Positions 8,021-12,586 of a stretch of DNA of 17,916 nt are shown in pieces. This DNA comes from Candidatus Saccharimonadales bacterium (lineage in GTDB: Bacteria; Patescibacteriota; Saccharimonadia; Saccharimonadales; UBA4665), in NCBI GenBank assembly GCA_025450135.1, contig JANWHZ010000004.1, positions 1 through 17,916 of the forward strand. Direction: 5' to 3'. Made by a program: the position numbers and the translations under genes. The stretch's first letter is position 1. Each line of letters opens with the position of its first letter. The notes below the pieces were generated by a model. It was not told where the DNA came from. It made no database searches and was given only the letters and a program-made list of their open reading frames with translations.

Positions 8021-8026
8021 TATACT
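8021..8026 (+). promoter_or_regulatory. putative -10 box (TATACT) before nusB
   Basis: TATACT sits 45 nt upstream of the nusB ATG in the rpmF-nusB gap. No -35 match is visible at 16-18 nt. It may drive nusB-nudix-rnc, or these may be read through from rpmF. Confidence 0.35.
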
Positions 8027-8071
8027 CAAGTAGTATGGGGGGTCAACAGGTTAACGAAGATTTAACAAATT

Positions 8072-8545
8072 ATGGCATCAAATCGACATTTAGGTCGCAT
8101 CATAGCTCTGCAAACGTTGTACGAGCAGGAGTTTCGGCATGACGCTGGAGATGCTACTGCAGATGTCGGCGACATATTAGCTCGTAATATTCAGCGCTAC
8201 AAGGCATATGTTGAAGATCAAGCGTTTATCAAGCGCCTCGTGCTCGGGGTAGCGAAAAACACTGAAAAACTTGACGAAACATTGCAACCGCTCGCACCTG
8301 AATGGCCGGTTAACCAGATTGCGCGCATGGACCGCACCGTCCTACATATTGGTTTGTGGGAGCTCGAGCATGGCCAGGATGTACCGCCGAAAGTCGTTAT
8401 TAACGAAGCCGTCGAATTGGCGAAAGCATTTGGTGGGGATAATTCGTCAAAATTCGTCAACGGCGTCCTCGGTACATTCTACCGCCAGCACATCGAACCT
8501 TCCGCAGCCGCATCTGATGCCAAGCCCAAGAAAGCAGCAACATGA
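8072..8545 (+). CDS. nusB: transcription antitermination factor NusB
   Basis: All-helical RNA-binding protein that in known systems joins NusE(S10)/NusA in rRNA antitermination. The 157 residues begin with the family's RHLGRIIALQTLYEQEF (compare R-x-x-A-Q-x-L-Y). They continue with IKRLVLGVAKNTEKLDETL, the central WPVNQIARMDRTVLHIGLWEL and the diagnostic VVINEAVELAKAFGGDNSSKFVNGVLGTF. Length is normal, with a short Ala/Lys tail (AAASDAKPKKAAT). No good Shine-Dalgarno precedes the ATG (AAGATTTAACAAATT), although a G-run lies at 8037-8042. Its stop overlaps the next start as ATGA at 8542-8545, so it is translationally coupled to the Nudix gene. Confidence 0.93.
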   Translation: MASNRHLGRIIALQTLYEQEFRHDAGDATADVGDILARNIQRYKAYVEDQAFIKRLVLGVAKNTEKLDETLQPLAPEWPVNQIARMDRTVLHIGLWELEHGQDVPPKVVINEAVELAKAFGGDNSSKFVNGVLGTFYRQHIEPSAAASDAKPKKAAT

Positions 8546-9066
8546 GTGATAACAACCAGCATCACCGACCACGTTCGCGCTTCCAGCCGATCCGCAATAT
8601 AGTGAGTCGTCGCCATCCAGCGATTGATGAAGTGGTCCGTGAGACCACTTCCGGCGGGATTGTTTTCCGCCGCAATCCCAAAACACAAGAGCTCGAAATC
8701 CTGCTGATGCAAGATGCTAAGAACCGCTGGACAATCCCGAAGGGGCATGTTGAGCCAAATGAAGACCCACGTGATACTGCGCGGCGCGAAATTGTCGAAG
8801 AAACCGGCCTCCAGGAGATGAAAGTCTATGATTGGCTTGGCAAAGTAAATTTCCGGTATCGCCGTAATCACACGCTGGTACTCATGACGATGCATATCTA
8901 TATGGTGCAGGGGCTCGGTAAAACAAACGAGCTGAACCCGGAAGACTGGTTAAATGACATCCGCTGGTTACCAGCCAACGAAGCGATTGATAAGATCGCG
9001 TACGAAGATATAGGTAAATTAATTCTGGTGGGCATGAAGAAGGTCCGCGATGCAAGATTATTCTAA
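8542..9066 (+). CDS. Nudix hydrolase
   Basis: A 174-residue member of the Nudix superfamily, which cleaves nucleoside-diphosphate-linked compounds using Mg2+. The full Nudix box G-x5-E-x7-RE-U-x-EE-x-G-U fits exactly from Gly68 to Leu90 (GHVEPNE...RREIVEETGL). It is preceded by SGGIVFRR and followed by a beta segment (VLMTMHIYMVQG) and WLPANEAIDKIAYEDIGKLI. The basic N-terminal 30 residues (HHRPRSRFQPIRNIVSRRHP) are outside the core. The substrate cannot be read from the sequence: (di)nucleotide polyphosphates, 8-oxo-dGTP or RNA 5' ends are all possible. It overlaps nusB by 4 bases and rnc by 17 bases. Lying between nusB and rnc it may act on RNA or nucleotides, but that is inference. Confidence 0.92.
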   Translation: MSDNNQHHRPRSRFQPIRNIVSRRHPAIDEVVRETTSGGIVFRRNPKTQELEILLMQDAKNRWTIPKGHVEPNEDPRDTARREIVEETGLQEMKVYDWLGKVNFRYRRNHTLVLMTMHIYMVQGLGKTNELNPEDWLNDIRWLPANEAIDKIAYEDIGKLILVGMKKVRDARLF

Positions 9067-9766
9067 ACCGTACAAGGACTTCGCAACTGAAAAACTCGGT
9101 GTCGACTTTCACGATCTTGAACTCTTGATGACCGCATTTACGCACCGATCGTATCTGAACGAGCATAAGAAAACCGGCAAAGAGCACAATGAGCGACTGG
9201 AATTTCTTGGTGACGCAGTGTTAGAACTCGTCGTGACAGAATTTTTGTATGGTAACTATTCTGAACCTGAAGGCATCTTGACTAACTGGCGTAGTAGTTT
9301 GGTTCGTACCGAAAGTATCAGTGCAGCCGCGAGCCGTTATGGTTTTGAGCCCTTACTGCGTTTAAGCCGTGGCGAACGGCATGGCACAGACCGGGCCCGC
9401 ATGCAGATTTTAGCTAACAGTTATGAAGCTGTGGTTGGCGCGACGTATCTTGATCAAGGCTACGATGCGGCTAAGCATTTTATTCACGAAAGCCTGATCC
9501 CCACGTTCCACATAATACTTGAAAGTGGCTCGTGGATGGACCCGAAATCACATTTGCAGGAAATTTCGCAAAACCAGGAAGGCATGACGCCAGTCTATAA
9601 AGTTCTAGCCGAAGAAGGCCCAGATCACGAGAAAACGTTCACAGTTGGGGTGTTTATCGGCAACGAGCTGCGCGGGCAGGGAACGGGCCCGAGTAAACAA
9701 GCCGGCCAACAGCAGGCAGCCGAAGCAGCTCTGAAACACTACGCCAACGTTAGCTCTCAGGGTTGA
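9050..9766 (+). CDS. rnc: ribonuclease III
   Basis: Double-strand-specific endoribonuclease for rRNA and mRNA processing. The 238 residues contain the signature NERLEFLGDAVLEL (47-60) with catalytic-site Glu48, Glu51 and Asp55. A further Glu (Glu74 in SEPEG) is present. The second metal-site segment ILANSYEAVVGATYLD (120-135) has Glu126 conserved, but Asn123 lies where E. coli has Asp114. A linker leads to a C-terminal dsRNA-binding domain (about 163-232: DPKSHLQE...GTGPSKQAGQQQAAEAAL). Length is near the usual 220-250. The ATG overlaps the Nudix gene end by 17 bases, with AAGAAGGT upstream as ribosome site, so the three genes nusB, nudix and rnc form one translational unit. A 40-base inverted repeat follows directly after the stop. 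Confidence 0.95.
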   Translation: MQDYSKPYKDFATEKLGVDFHDLELLMTAFTHRSYLNEHKKTGKEHNERLEFLGDAVLELVVTEFLYGNYSEPEGILTNWRSSLVRTESISAAASRYGFEPLLRLSRGERHGTDRARMQILANSYEAVVGATYLDQGYDAAKHFIHESLIPTFHIILESGSWMDPKSHLQEISQNQEGMTPVYKVLAEEGPDHEKTFTVGVFIGNELRGQGTGPSKQAGQQQAAEAALKHYANVSSQG

Positions 9767-9770
9767 GCAA

Positions 9771-9810
9771 TACCATGTCAATGCCTAGCTATGAAATCTA
9801 GGTCATGGTA
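9771..9810 (+). other. interrupted inverted repeat just after rnc
   Basis: TACCATG (9771-9777) pairs with CATGGTA (9804-9810), and CCTAG (9784-9788) pairs with CTAGG (9798-9802), leaving a 9-nt loop and a 6-nt versus 1-nt internal loop. There is no T-run behind it, so it is not a standard terminator. It could be a 3'-end stabiliser or a processing site. Confidence 0.45.
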
Positions 9811-9908
9811 GTTTGAGGCAAGCGCTTCCTGGGTTGATCCGGCTCTTGCGTAGCACATGGTGATGGCTGATGGTGCGGTCATAAGTCTGGGGCGTGGATA
9901 GCCTGGTT
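9811..9908 (+). other. non-coding gap between rnc and rpsP
   Basis: About 100 bases with no credible ORF. I checked for tRNA arms and an SRP RNA core and saw neither. It holds an 8-base palindrome AAGCGCTT (9820-9827) and the weak stem GCAC...GTGC. No function is assigned. Confidence 0.3.
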
Positions 9909-9937
9909 TTGACATATCTGTTGTACTCCTGTAAAAT
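9909..9937 (+). promoter_or_regulatory. sigma70-type promoter TTGACA-N17-TAAAAT
   Basis: A perfect -35 TTGACA (9909-9914), a 17-nt spacer and TAAAAT (9932-9937) preceded by TG. Transcription would start near 9944, giving a leader of about 38 nt with GGAG at 9966-9969 before the rpsP ATG. This is the strongest promoter in the window. Confidence 0.8.
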
Positions 9938-9981
9938 ATGTATCAACTGTTTTAGTTAAACTAACGGAGAAAATATCTAAT

Positions 9982-10389
9982 ATGCTCACTATTCGCATGC
10001 AACGGACTGGTCGCAGTGGAAATGCCATGTTCCGTGTTGTAGTTCAAGATGCCCGACAAACGCCGACTAGCGGCAAAGTAGTGGAGCTGCTTGGTAGCTA
10101 CAATCCTCATGCCAAGACGTTGCGTGTTGACAAAGAAAAGGCCGCTTTTTACCTTGAGCACGGCGCACAGCCATCGCCACGTGCAGCGCGTTTGCTACAA
10201 GCCGAAGGCATGAAGCTGCCAAAGTGGGTGGTATTGAGTGACGGCAAGCAAGGTAAACTTCGAAACCCTGAGAAGCTTCGTCGTAACCGCCCTGTAGAGG
10301 AATCAGCCGCACCTGCCTCTGAGACGCCAGCTGTGCCAGAGACGACTGAAGTGGCTGTTGAGCCTGAAAGCTCAGCTGACGCAGAATAA
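9982..10389 (+). CDS. rpsP: ribosomal protein bS16 with long acidic tail
   Basis: Small-subunit ribosomal protein. Residues 1-80 are a standard bS16: MLTIRMQRTGRSGNAMFRVVVQDARQ, then GKVVELLGSYNPHAK and the GAQPS...LL helix. The total is 135 residues against the usual 80-90. The extra C-terminal 45-50 residues are Glu/Ala/Pro/Ser-rich (EESAAPASETPAVPETTEVAVEP) and end ESSADAE, making an acidic, disordered tail on an otherwise basic protein. The start is set by GGAG 12 nt upstream and the family N-terminus. It has its own strong promoter. The next gene is khpA, the usual rpsP neighbour, but rimM, which normally sits between it and trmD, is not in this window. Confidence 0.95.
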   Translation: MLTIRMQRTGRSGNAMFRVVVQDARQTPTSGKVVELLGSYNPHAKTLRVDKEKAAFYLEHGAQPSPRAARLLQAEGMKLPKWVVLSDGKQGKLRNPEKLRRNRPVEESAAPASETPAVPETTEVAVEPESSADAE

Positions 10390-10425
10390 ATATAGCGATT
10401 TTTAAACAAACCAGTTATGCCGGTT

Positions 10426-10434
10426 TGGTATAAT
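10426..10434 (+). promoter_or_regulatory. extended -10 promoter (TGG-TATAAT) for khpA
   Basis: TGG plus a perfect TATAAT with no -35 match. It overlaps the right arm of an inverted repeat (CAAACC 10407-10412 with GGTTTG 10422-10427). That stem could weakly attenuate rpsP readthrough but has only a mixed tail (GTATAATGTTTG). Confidence 0.5.
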
Positions 10435-10475
10435 GTTTGTATGCACTTTTGTCTAAAGGTGAGGAGACCGGACGC

Positions 10476-10904
10476 ATGAATAGTAGCATTGACCAACAAT
10501 TTGTAGAGTTTGTAGTCAAGTCATTGGTCAGCAATCCAGACGCCGTACAGGTAGAGCGCCGTATTGACGAGAAGGGCGTACTCTTGGAGCTGACTGTGGA
10601 TCCTGAAGATCTCGGAAGGGTGATTGGCAAGCGCGGTGCGACTGCTCAAAGCTTACGCACACTGCTGCGGGCACTGGGCACCAAGAACGATGCACGATAT
10701 AACCTAAAAATTGTCGATAACGGTGAAGGCCCACACGGTAACGGCGGCGTACCAGACTCACGCCAGACTGCAAGTAGTGCCCCGACAGTTTCTAGCGGCA
10801 CAGATGATGGCGACGGAGACGAAGCACCCGTAGCACCGCAAGAAAGTGACCGTTTGGCCCGGACGCGCAAAGAGCTCGAAGAGTTCGACGACCTTGACGT
10901 ATAA
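10476..10904 (+). CDS. khpA: KH-domain RNA-binding protein KhpA
   Basis: Small KH-domain protein of the KhpA/YlqC family, which binds RNA and, in Firmicutes, pairs with KhpB to affect cell-envelope growth. The KH core spans residues 1-81: DQQFVEFVVKSLVSNPDAVQVERR, the VDPEDLGRVIGKRGATAQSLRTLLRALG helix-turn-helix with its GxxG loop GKRG (51-54), then the NLKIVD strand. The family is normally about 75-80 residues. Here about 60 more residues follow (DGDGDEAPVAPQES...RKELEEFDDLDV), acidic and low-complexity. The start is the ATG at 10476 because GAGGAG lies at 10461-10466. A TTG at 10437 would overlap the predicted transcription start. It follows rpsP, a common arrangement. Confidence 0.92.
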   Translation: MNSSIDQQFVEFVVKSLVSNPDAVQVERRIDEKGVLLELTVDPEDLGRVIGKRGATAQSLRTLLRALGTKNDARYNLKIVDNGEGPHGNGGVPDSRQTASSAPTVSSGTDDGDGDEAPVAPQESDRLARTRKELEEFDDLDV

Positions 10905-10908
10905 GCAC

Positions 10909-10937
10909 TTGCATTAGAGCAGTAAAGCCCTTATACT
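10909..10937 (+). promoter_or_regulatory. sigma70-type promoter TTGCAT-N17-TATACT
   Basis: TTGCAT at 10909-10914 and TATACT at 10932-10937 with a 17-nt spacer, immediately after the khpA stop. The nearest downstream ORF start is 150 bases away, beyond an intrinsic terminator, so the primary transcript would be a short RNA of about 120 nt. Confidence 0.65.
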
Positions 10938-10943
10938 AACTGC

Positions 10944-11064
10944 CAGTCGGTCAAAAACGACGAACGTTGATAAAACAAACATAGCAATAGCTCATGCGAG
11001 CCAATTTGAGAAATCAGATTGGGAGCTTTATGTGACAAAAAGAACCCCGAGAAGGGTTCTTTTT
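10944..11064 (+). ncRNA. candidate small structured RNA or trmD leader, about 120 nt
   Basis: The span runs from the predicted start of the 10909-10937 promoter to the end of an intrinsic terminator. It contains a long imperfect stem. ACATA (10979-10983) pairs with TATGT (11029-11033), AGCTC (10989-10993) with GAGCT (11023-11027), and CCAATTTGA (11001-11009) with TCAGATTGG (11014-11022, one G-U pair), capped by a GAAA tetraloop at 11010-11013. A 5' hairpin GTCG/CGAC (from about 10946) is also possible. GCTC at 10990-10993 can alternatively pair with GAGC at 10998-11001, giving two exclusive folds. It matches no RNA family I can name: the SRP RNA GGAA-loop core and tmRNA/6S landmarks are absent. 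It is either an independent sRNA or an attenuated leader of trmD. Confidence 0.55.
11037..11064 (+). terminator. intrinsic terminator between the RNA candidate and trmD
   Basis: AGAACCC (11041-11047) and GGGTTCT (11054-11060) form a perfect stem, extended by flanking A- and T-runs to 11 bp with a 6-nt loop and followed by TTTT. The A-run on the other side makes it usable in both directions. Confidence 0.85.
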
Positions 11065-11071
11065 GGTTGAG

Positions 11072-11080
11072 TGGTACAAT
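11072..11080 (+). promoter_or_regulatory. extended -10 promoter (TGG-TACAAT) of trmD
   Basis: TGG followed by TACAAT lies after the terminator, with 7 nt between the box and the trmD ATG. There is no Shine-Dalgarno in the AACAGAG left before the ATG. Transcription from here would begin at or next to the start codon. Confidence 0.5.
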
Positions 11081-11087
11081 AACAGAG

Positions 11088-11735
11088 ATGAAGATTCAAA
11101 TAATCACCTTATTTCCGGAAGTTGTGCAACCGTATCTGCATGCTAGTATGCTCTGGAAAGCGCAAGATCGGGGCATAGTTTCATACCAGTTTATTAACCT
11201 CCGTGATTTTGGTCTAGGGCCGCGCAAGCAGGTGGACGATACTCCATACGGCGGGGGAGACGGGATGCTGCTAAAGCCAGAGCCACTCGTGGCAGCTATT
11301 GAGCTTGCAAAGTCAAAAAGCCCTGATGCGTTGGTGCTGCTTCCAACGCCCCGCGGCGACATATACAAGCAATCTGAAGCTAAGAAGTTAGCAGCCGATA
11401 ACAGAGACTTAATCATCATCTGTCCACGCTACGAAGGTTATGATGAACGTATCACGACGTGGGTAGATAAACGATACTGCATTGGCAAGTACGTGTTAAC
11501 CGGCGGCGAACTACCTGCCATGATTATTATAGATTCGGTTGTCCGCCTACTTCCCGGGGTGCTTGGCGGTGAGACAAGCGCCGACATTGAGTCGTTTCAA
11601 GATGACGATGAGACGGTCGAGTACCCACAGTACACACGGCCTGAGGATTTTAGAGGTATGAAAGTGCCGGATGTATTACTCAATGGCCACCATGGTGAGA
11701 TTGCCACATGGCGACAAGCTCACAGCAAACGATAA
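11088..11735 (+). CDS. trmD: tRNA (guanine-N1-)-methyltransferase
   Basis: SPOUT-class enzyme that makes m1G37 in tRNAs reading CNN codons, preventing +1 frameshifts. It has 215 residues from the ATG at 11088, which gives the family start MKIQIITLFPE. An upstream in-frame ATG at 11019 would run through the terminator and is rejected. Visible motifs are DDTPYGGGDGMLLKPEP, LLPTPRGD, CPRYEGYDERI and the trefoil-knot SAM loop IGKYVLTGGELPAMIIIDSVVRLLPGVLG, then YPQYTRPEDFRG and VLLNGHHGEIATWR. The C-terminal domain stops about here, so the protein is some 15-40 residues shorter than usual TrmD. Counting from the conserved Arg of VVRLLPG, the E. coli/Haemophilus catalytic Asp169 corresponds to Glu in DIESFQ. 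The gene is separated from khpA by the RNA candidate, and rimM is absent. Confidence 0.95.
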   Translation: MKIQIITLFPEVVQPYLHASMLWKAQDRGIVSYQFINLRDFGLGPRKQVDDTPYGGGDGMLLKPEPLVAAIELAKSKSPDALVLLPTPRGDIYKQSEAKKLAADNRDLIIICPRYEGYDERITTWVDKRYCIGKYVLTGGELPAMIIIDSVVRLLPGVLGGETSADIESFQDDDETVEYPQYTRPEDFRGMKVPDVLLNGHHGEIATWRQAHSKR

Positions 11736-11745
11736 GAGCCAAAAG

Positions 11746-11768
11746 CAGCCGTCGTAGCCCGATGGCTG
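11746..11768 (+). other. weak inverted repeat after trmD (CAGCC/GGCTG)
   Basis: CAGCC at 11746-11750 and GGCTG at 11764-11768, with a possible inner CG pair, 10 bases after the trmD stop. There is no T-run. It may mark the transcript end, but support is weak. Confidence 0.25.
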
Positions 11769-11821
11769 ACCAGAGTGCAAATCACAACAAACTGCCCACC
11801 AAATCACGCCGTGGTCTGGCA

Positions 11822-11827
11822 TATAAT
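11822..11827 (+). promoter_or_regulatory. -10 box (TATAAT) of sodN
   Basis: A perfect TATAAT 28 nt before the sodN ATG, with GGAGG at 11844-11848 in between. No good -35 is seen at 16-18 nt, which fits a promoter that needs an activator. No Nur- or Fur-type operator repeat was recognised. Confidence 0.5.
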
Positions 11828-11855
11828 AGAAAGGCGACTAACTGGAGGGTTATCT

Positions 11856-12242
11856 ATGAAGCTCTTTTTTATTAAATCGGTCTATGCGCACTGTGATTTA
11901 CCGTGCGGTGTGTACGATCCAGCCCAGGCTAAGATTGAGGCGCAAAGTGTTAAGGCTATCATGGACAAGTACGCCGGACTCGACGACCATAATAAGACAC
12001 GGGCAATTATTATCAAAGAAGAGCGCGCTGAGCTCGTGAAACGTCACCTGCTTGTTTTGTGGGCAGACTATTTTAAACCGGAACACTTGGAGAAATTTCC
12101 GGACCTTCACACAAAGTTTTGGATGGCAATCAAACAAGCCAGCGAGTGCAAGCACCATCTCGAGCCCGAAGCAGGCCAAAAGTTACTTGACATGGTCGAC
12201 GAGATTGGTGAGATGTTCTGGGCGACAAAAAAGCAAGCGTAA
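11856..12242 (+). CDS. sodN: nickel superoxide dismutase
   Basis: Ni-dependent enzyme that dismutates superoxide to O2 and H2O2; the known family is a hexamer of four-helix bundles. The 128 residues begin with an 11-residue leader, MKLFFIKSVYA, followed by HCDLPCGVYDP. This is the Ni-hook: after cleavage His12 becomes the N-terminal His1 and Cys13 and Cys17 become Cys2 and Cys6, the nickel ligands. The mature chain would be exactly 117 residues, the size of the Streptomyces enzyme. The rest (IEAQSVKAIMDKYAGLDDHNKTRAI...KRHLLVLWADYFKPEHLEKFPDLH...WMAIKQASECK) follows the family throughout. The start is fixed by GGAGG 7 nt upstream. Eleven bases downstream is a small S26-type protease gene, the expected maturation partner. 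Confidence 0.96.
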   Translation: MKLFFIKSVYAHCDLPCGVYDPAQAKIEAQSVKAIMDKYAGLDDHNKTRAIIIKEERAELVKRHLLVLWADYFKPEHLEKFPDLHTKFWMAIKQASECKHHLEPEAGQKLLDMVDEIGEMFWATKKQA

Positions 12243-12253
12243 AGAGGGGTCGG

Positions 12254-12535
12254 ATGGGTAAAATGTTTATCATCCGGCGGATTGTTGGCGGCAGTATGCT
12301 GCCTTACTTAACGCCTGGGAAAATAGTCTTCGGCTGGCATCCGAGCCGGCTCAAAATTGGTGATGTGGTAATTCTCTTCCACGACGGTCTAGAGAAGATA
12401 AAACGCATTGATCGTATTGATGGCGACAAGCTATATGTACTCGGGGATAACCCTCTAGATAGTACAGACAGCCGGCAATTCGGTTTTATCGATCGTAACC
12501 AAGTTCTCGCGCGTGTTGTTTGGCCGCGAGTCTAA
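12254..12535 (+). CDS. sodX: small S26-family peptidase, NiSOD maturation protease (SodX-like)
   Basis: A 93-residue signal-peptidase-like serine protease. The catalytic serine is in GGSMLPYL (Ser14), the general-base lysine in EKIKRI (Lys50), and the conserved GDN...STDSRQFG box lies at 64-77. It lacks the N-terminal membrane anchor of ordinary signal peptidase I and is half its size. That fits the cytoplasmic proteases encoded next to sodN that trim the NiSOD leader and expose His1. It starts 11 bases after sodN, and GAGGGG at 12244-12249 serves the ATG at 12254 with a short 4-nt gap. An ATG at 12263 is the alternative, and both keep all motifs. The function is inferred from the neighbour plus family; the protease family itself is clear. 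Confidence 0.88.
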   Translation: MGKMFIIRRIVGGSMLPYLTPGKIVFGWHPSRLKIGDVVILFHDGLEKIKRIDRIDGDKLYVLGDNPLDSTDSRQFGFIDRNQVLARVVWPRV

Positions 12536-12556
12536 GACAGTTTCAAGTTCGTCACT

Positions 12557-12586
12557 ATGTGCCCCGCTATATACGTCGGGGCATAT
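12557..12586. terminator. hairpin between convergent sodX-like and exporter genes
   Basis: TGCCCCG (12560-12566) and CGGGGCA (12577-12583) form a perfect stem, extended by ATG/TAT to about 10 bp with one G-U pair and a 10-nt loop. The right flank is TTTAT-rich. It abuts the stop of the minus-strand gene, so it probably ends the sodN-sodX transcript and perhaps both. Confidence 0.6.

Noticed and set aside
9811..9908. Possible tRNA or SRP RNA between rnc and rpsP
   Set aside because: GGTTGATCC resembles a T-arm only superficially; no acceptor or anticodon stem could be drawn.
10437..10475. TTG start extending khpA upstream
   Set aside because: It lies at the predicted transcription start of the TGG-TATAAT promoter. 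GAGGAG at 10461-10466 points to the ATG at 10476, which also gives the normal KH N-terminus.
10944..11064. Reading the RNA candidate as SRP 4.5S RNA
   Set aside because: The conserved GGAA-capped helix 8 and its AGCA/GUCAGG internal loops are absent; the cap here is GAAA on a different stem.
11019..11087. Upstream in-frame ATG extending trmD by 23 residues
   Set aside because: The extension would be translated through the intrinsic terminator and adds nothing found in TrmD; the family starts at MKIQIITLFPE.
11775..11855. Upstream extension of sodN
   Set aside because: It crosses the TATAAT box. GGAGG and the 11-residue leader fix the start at 11856.
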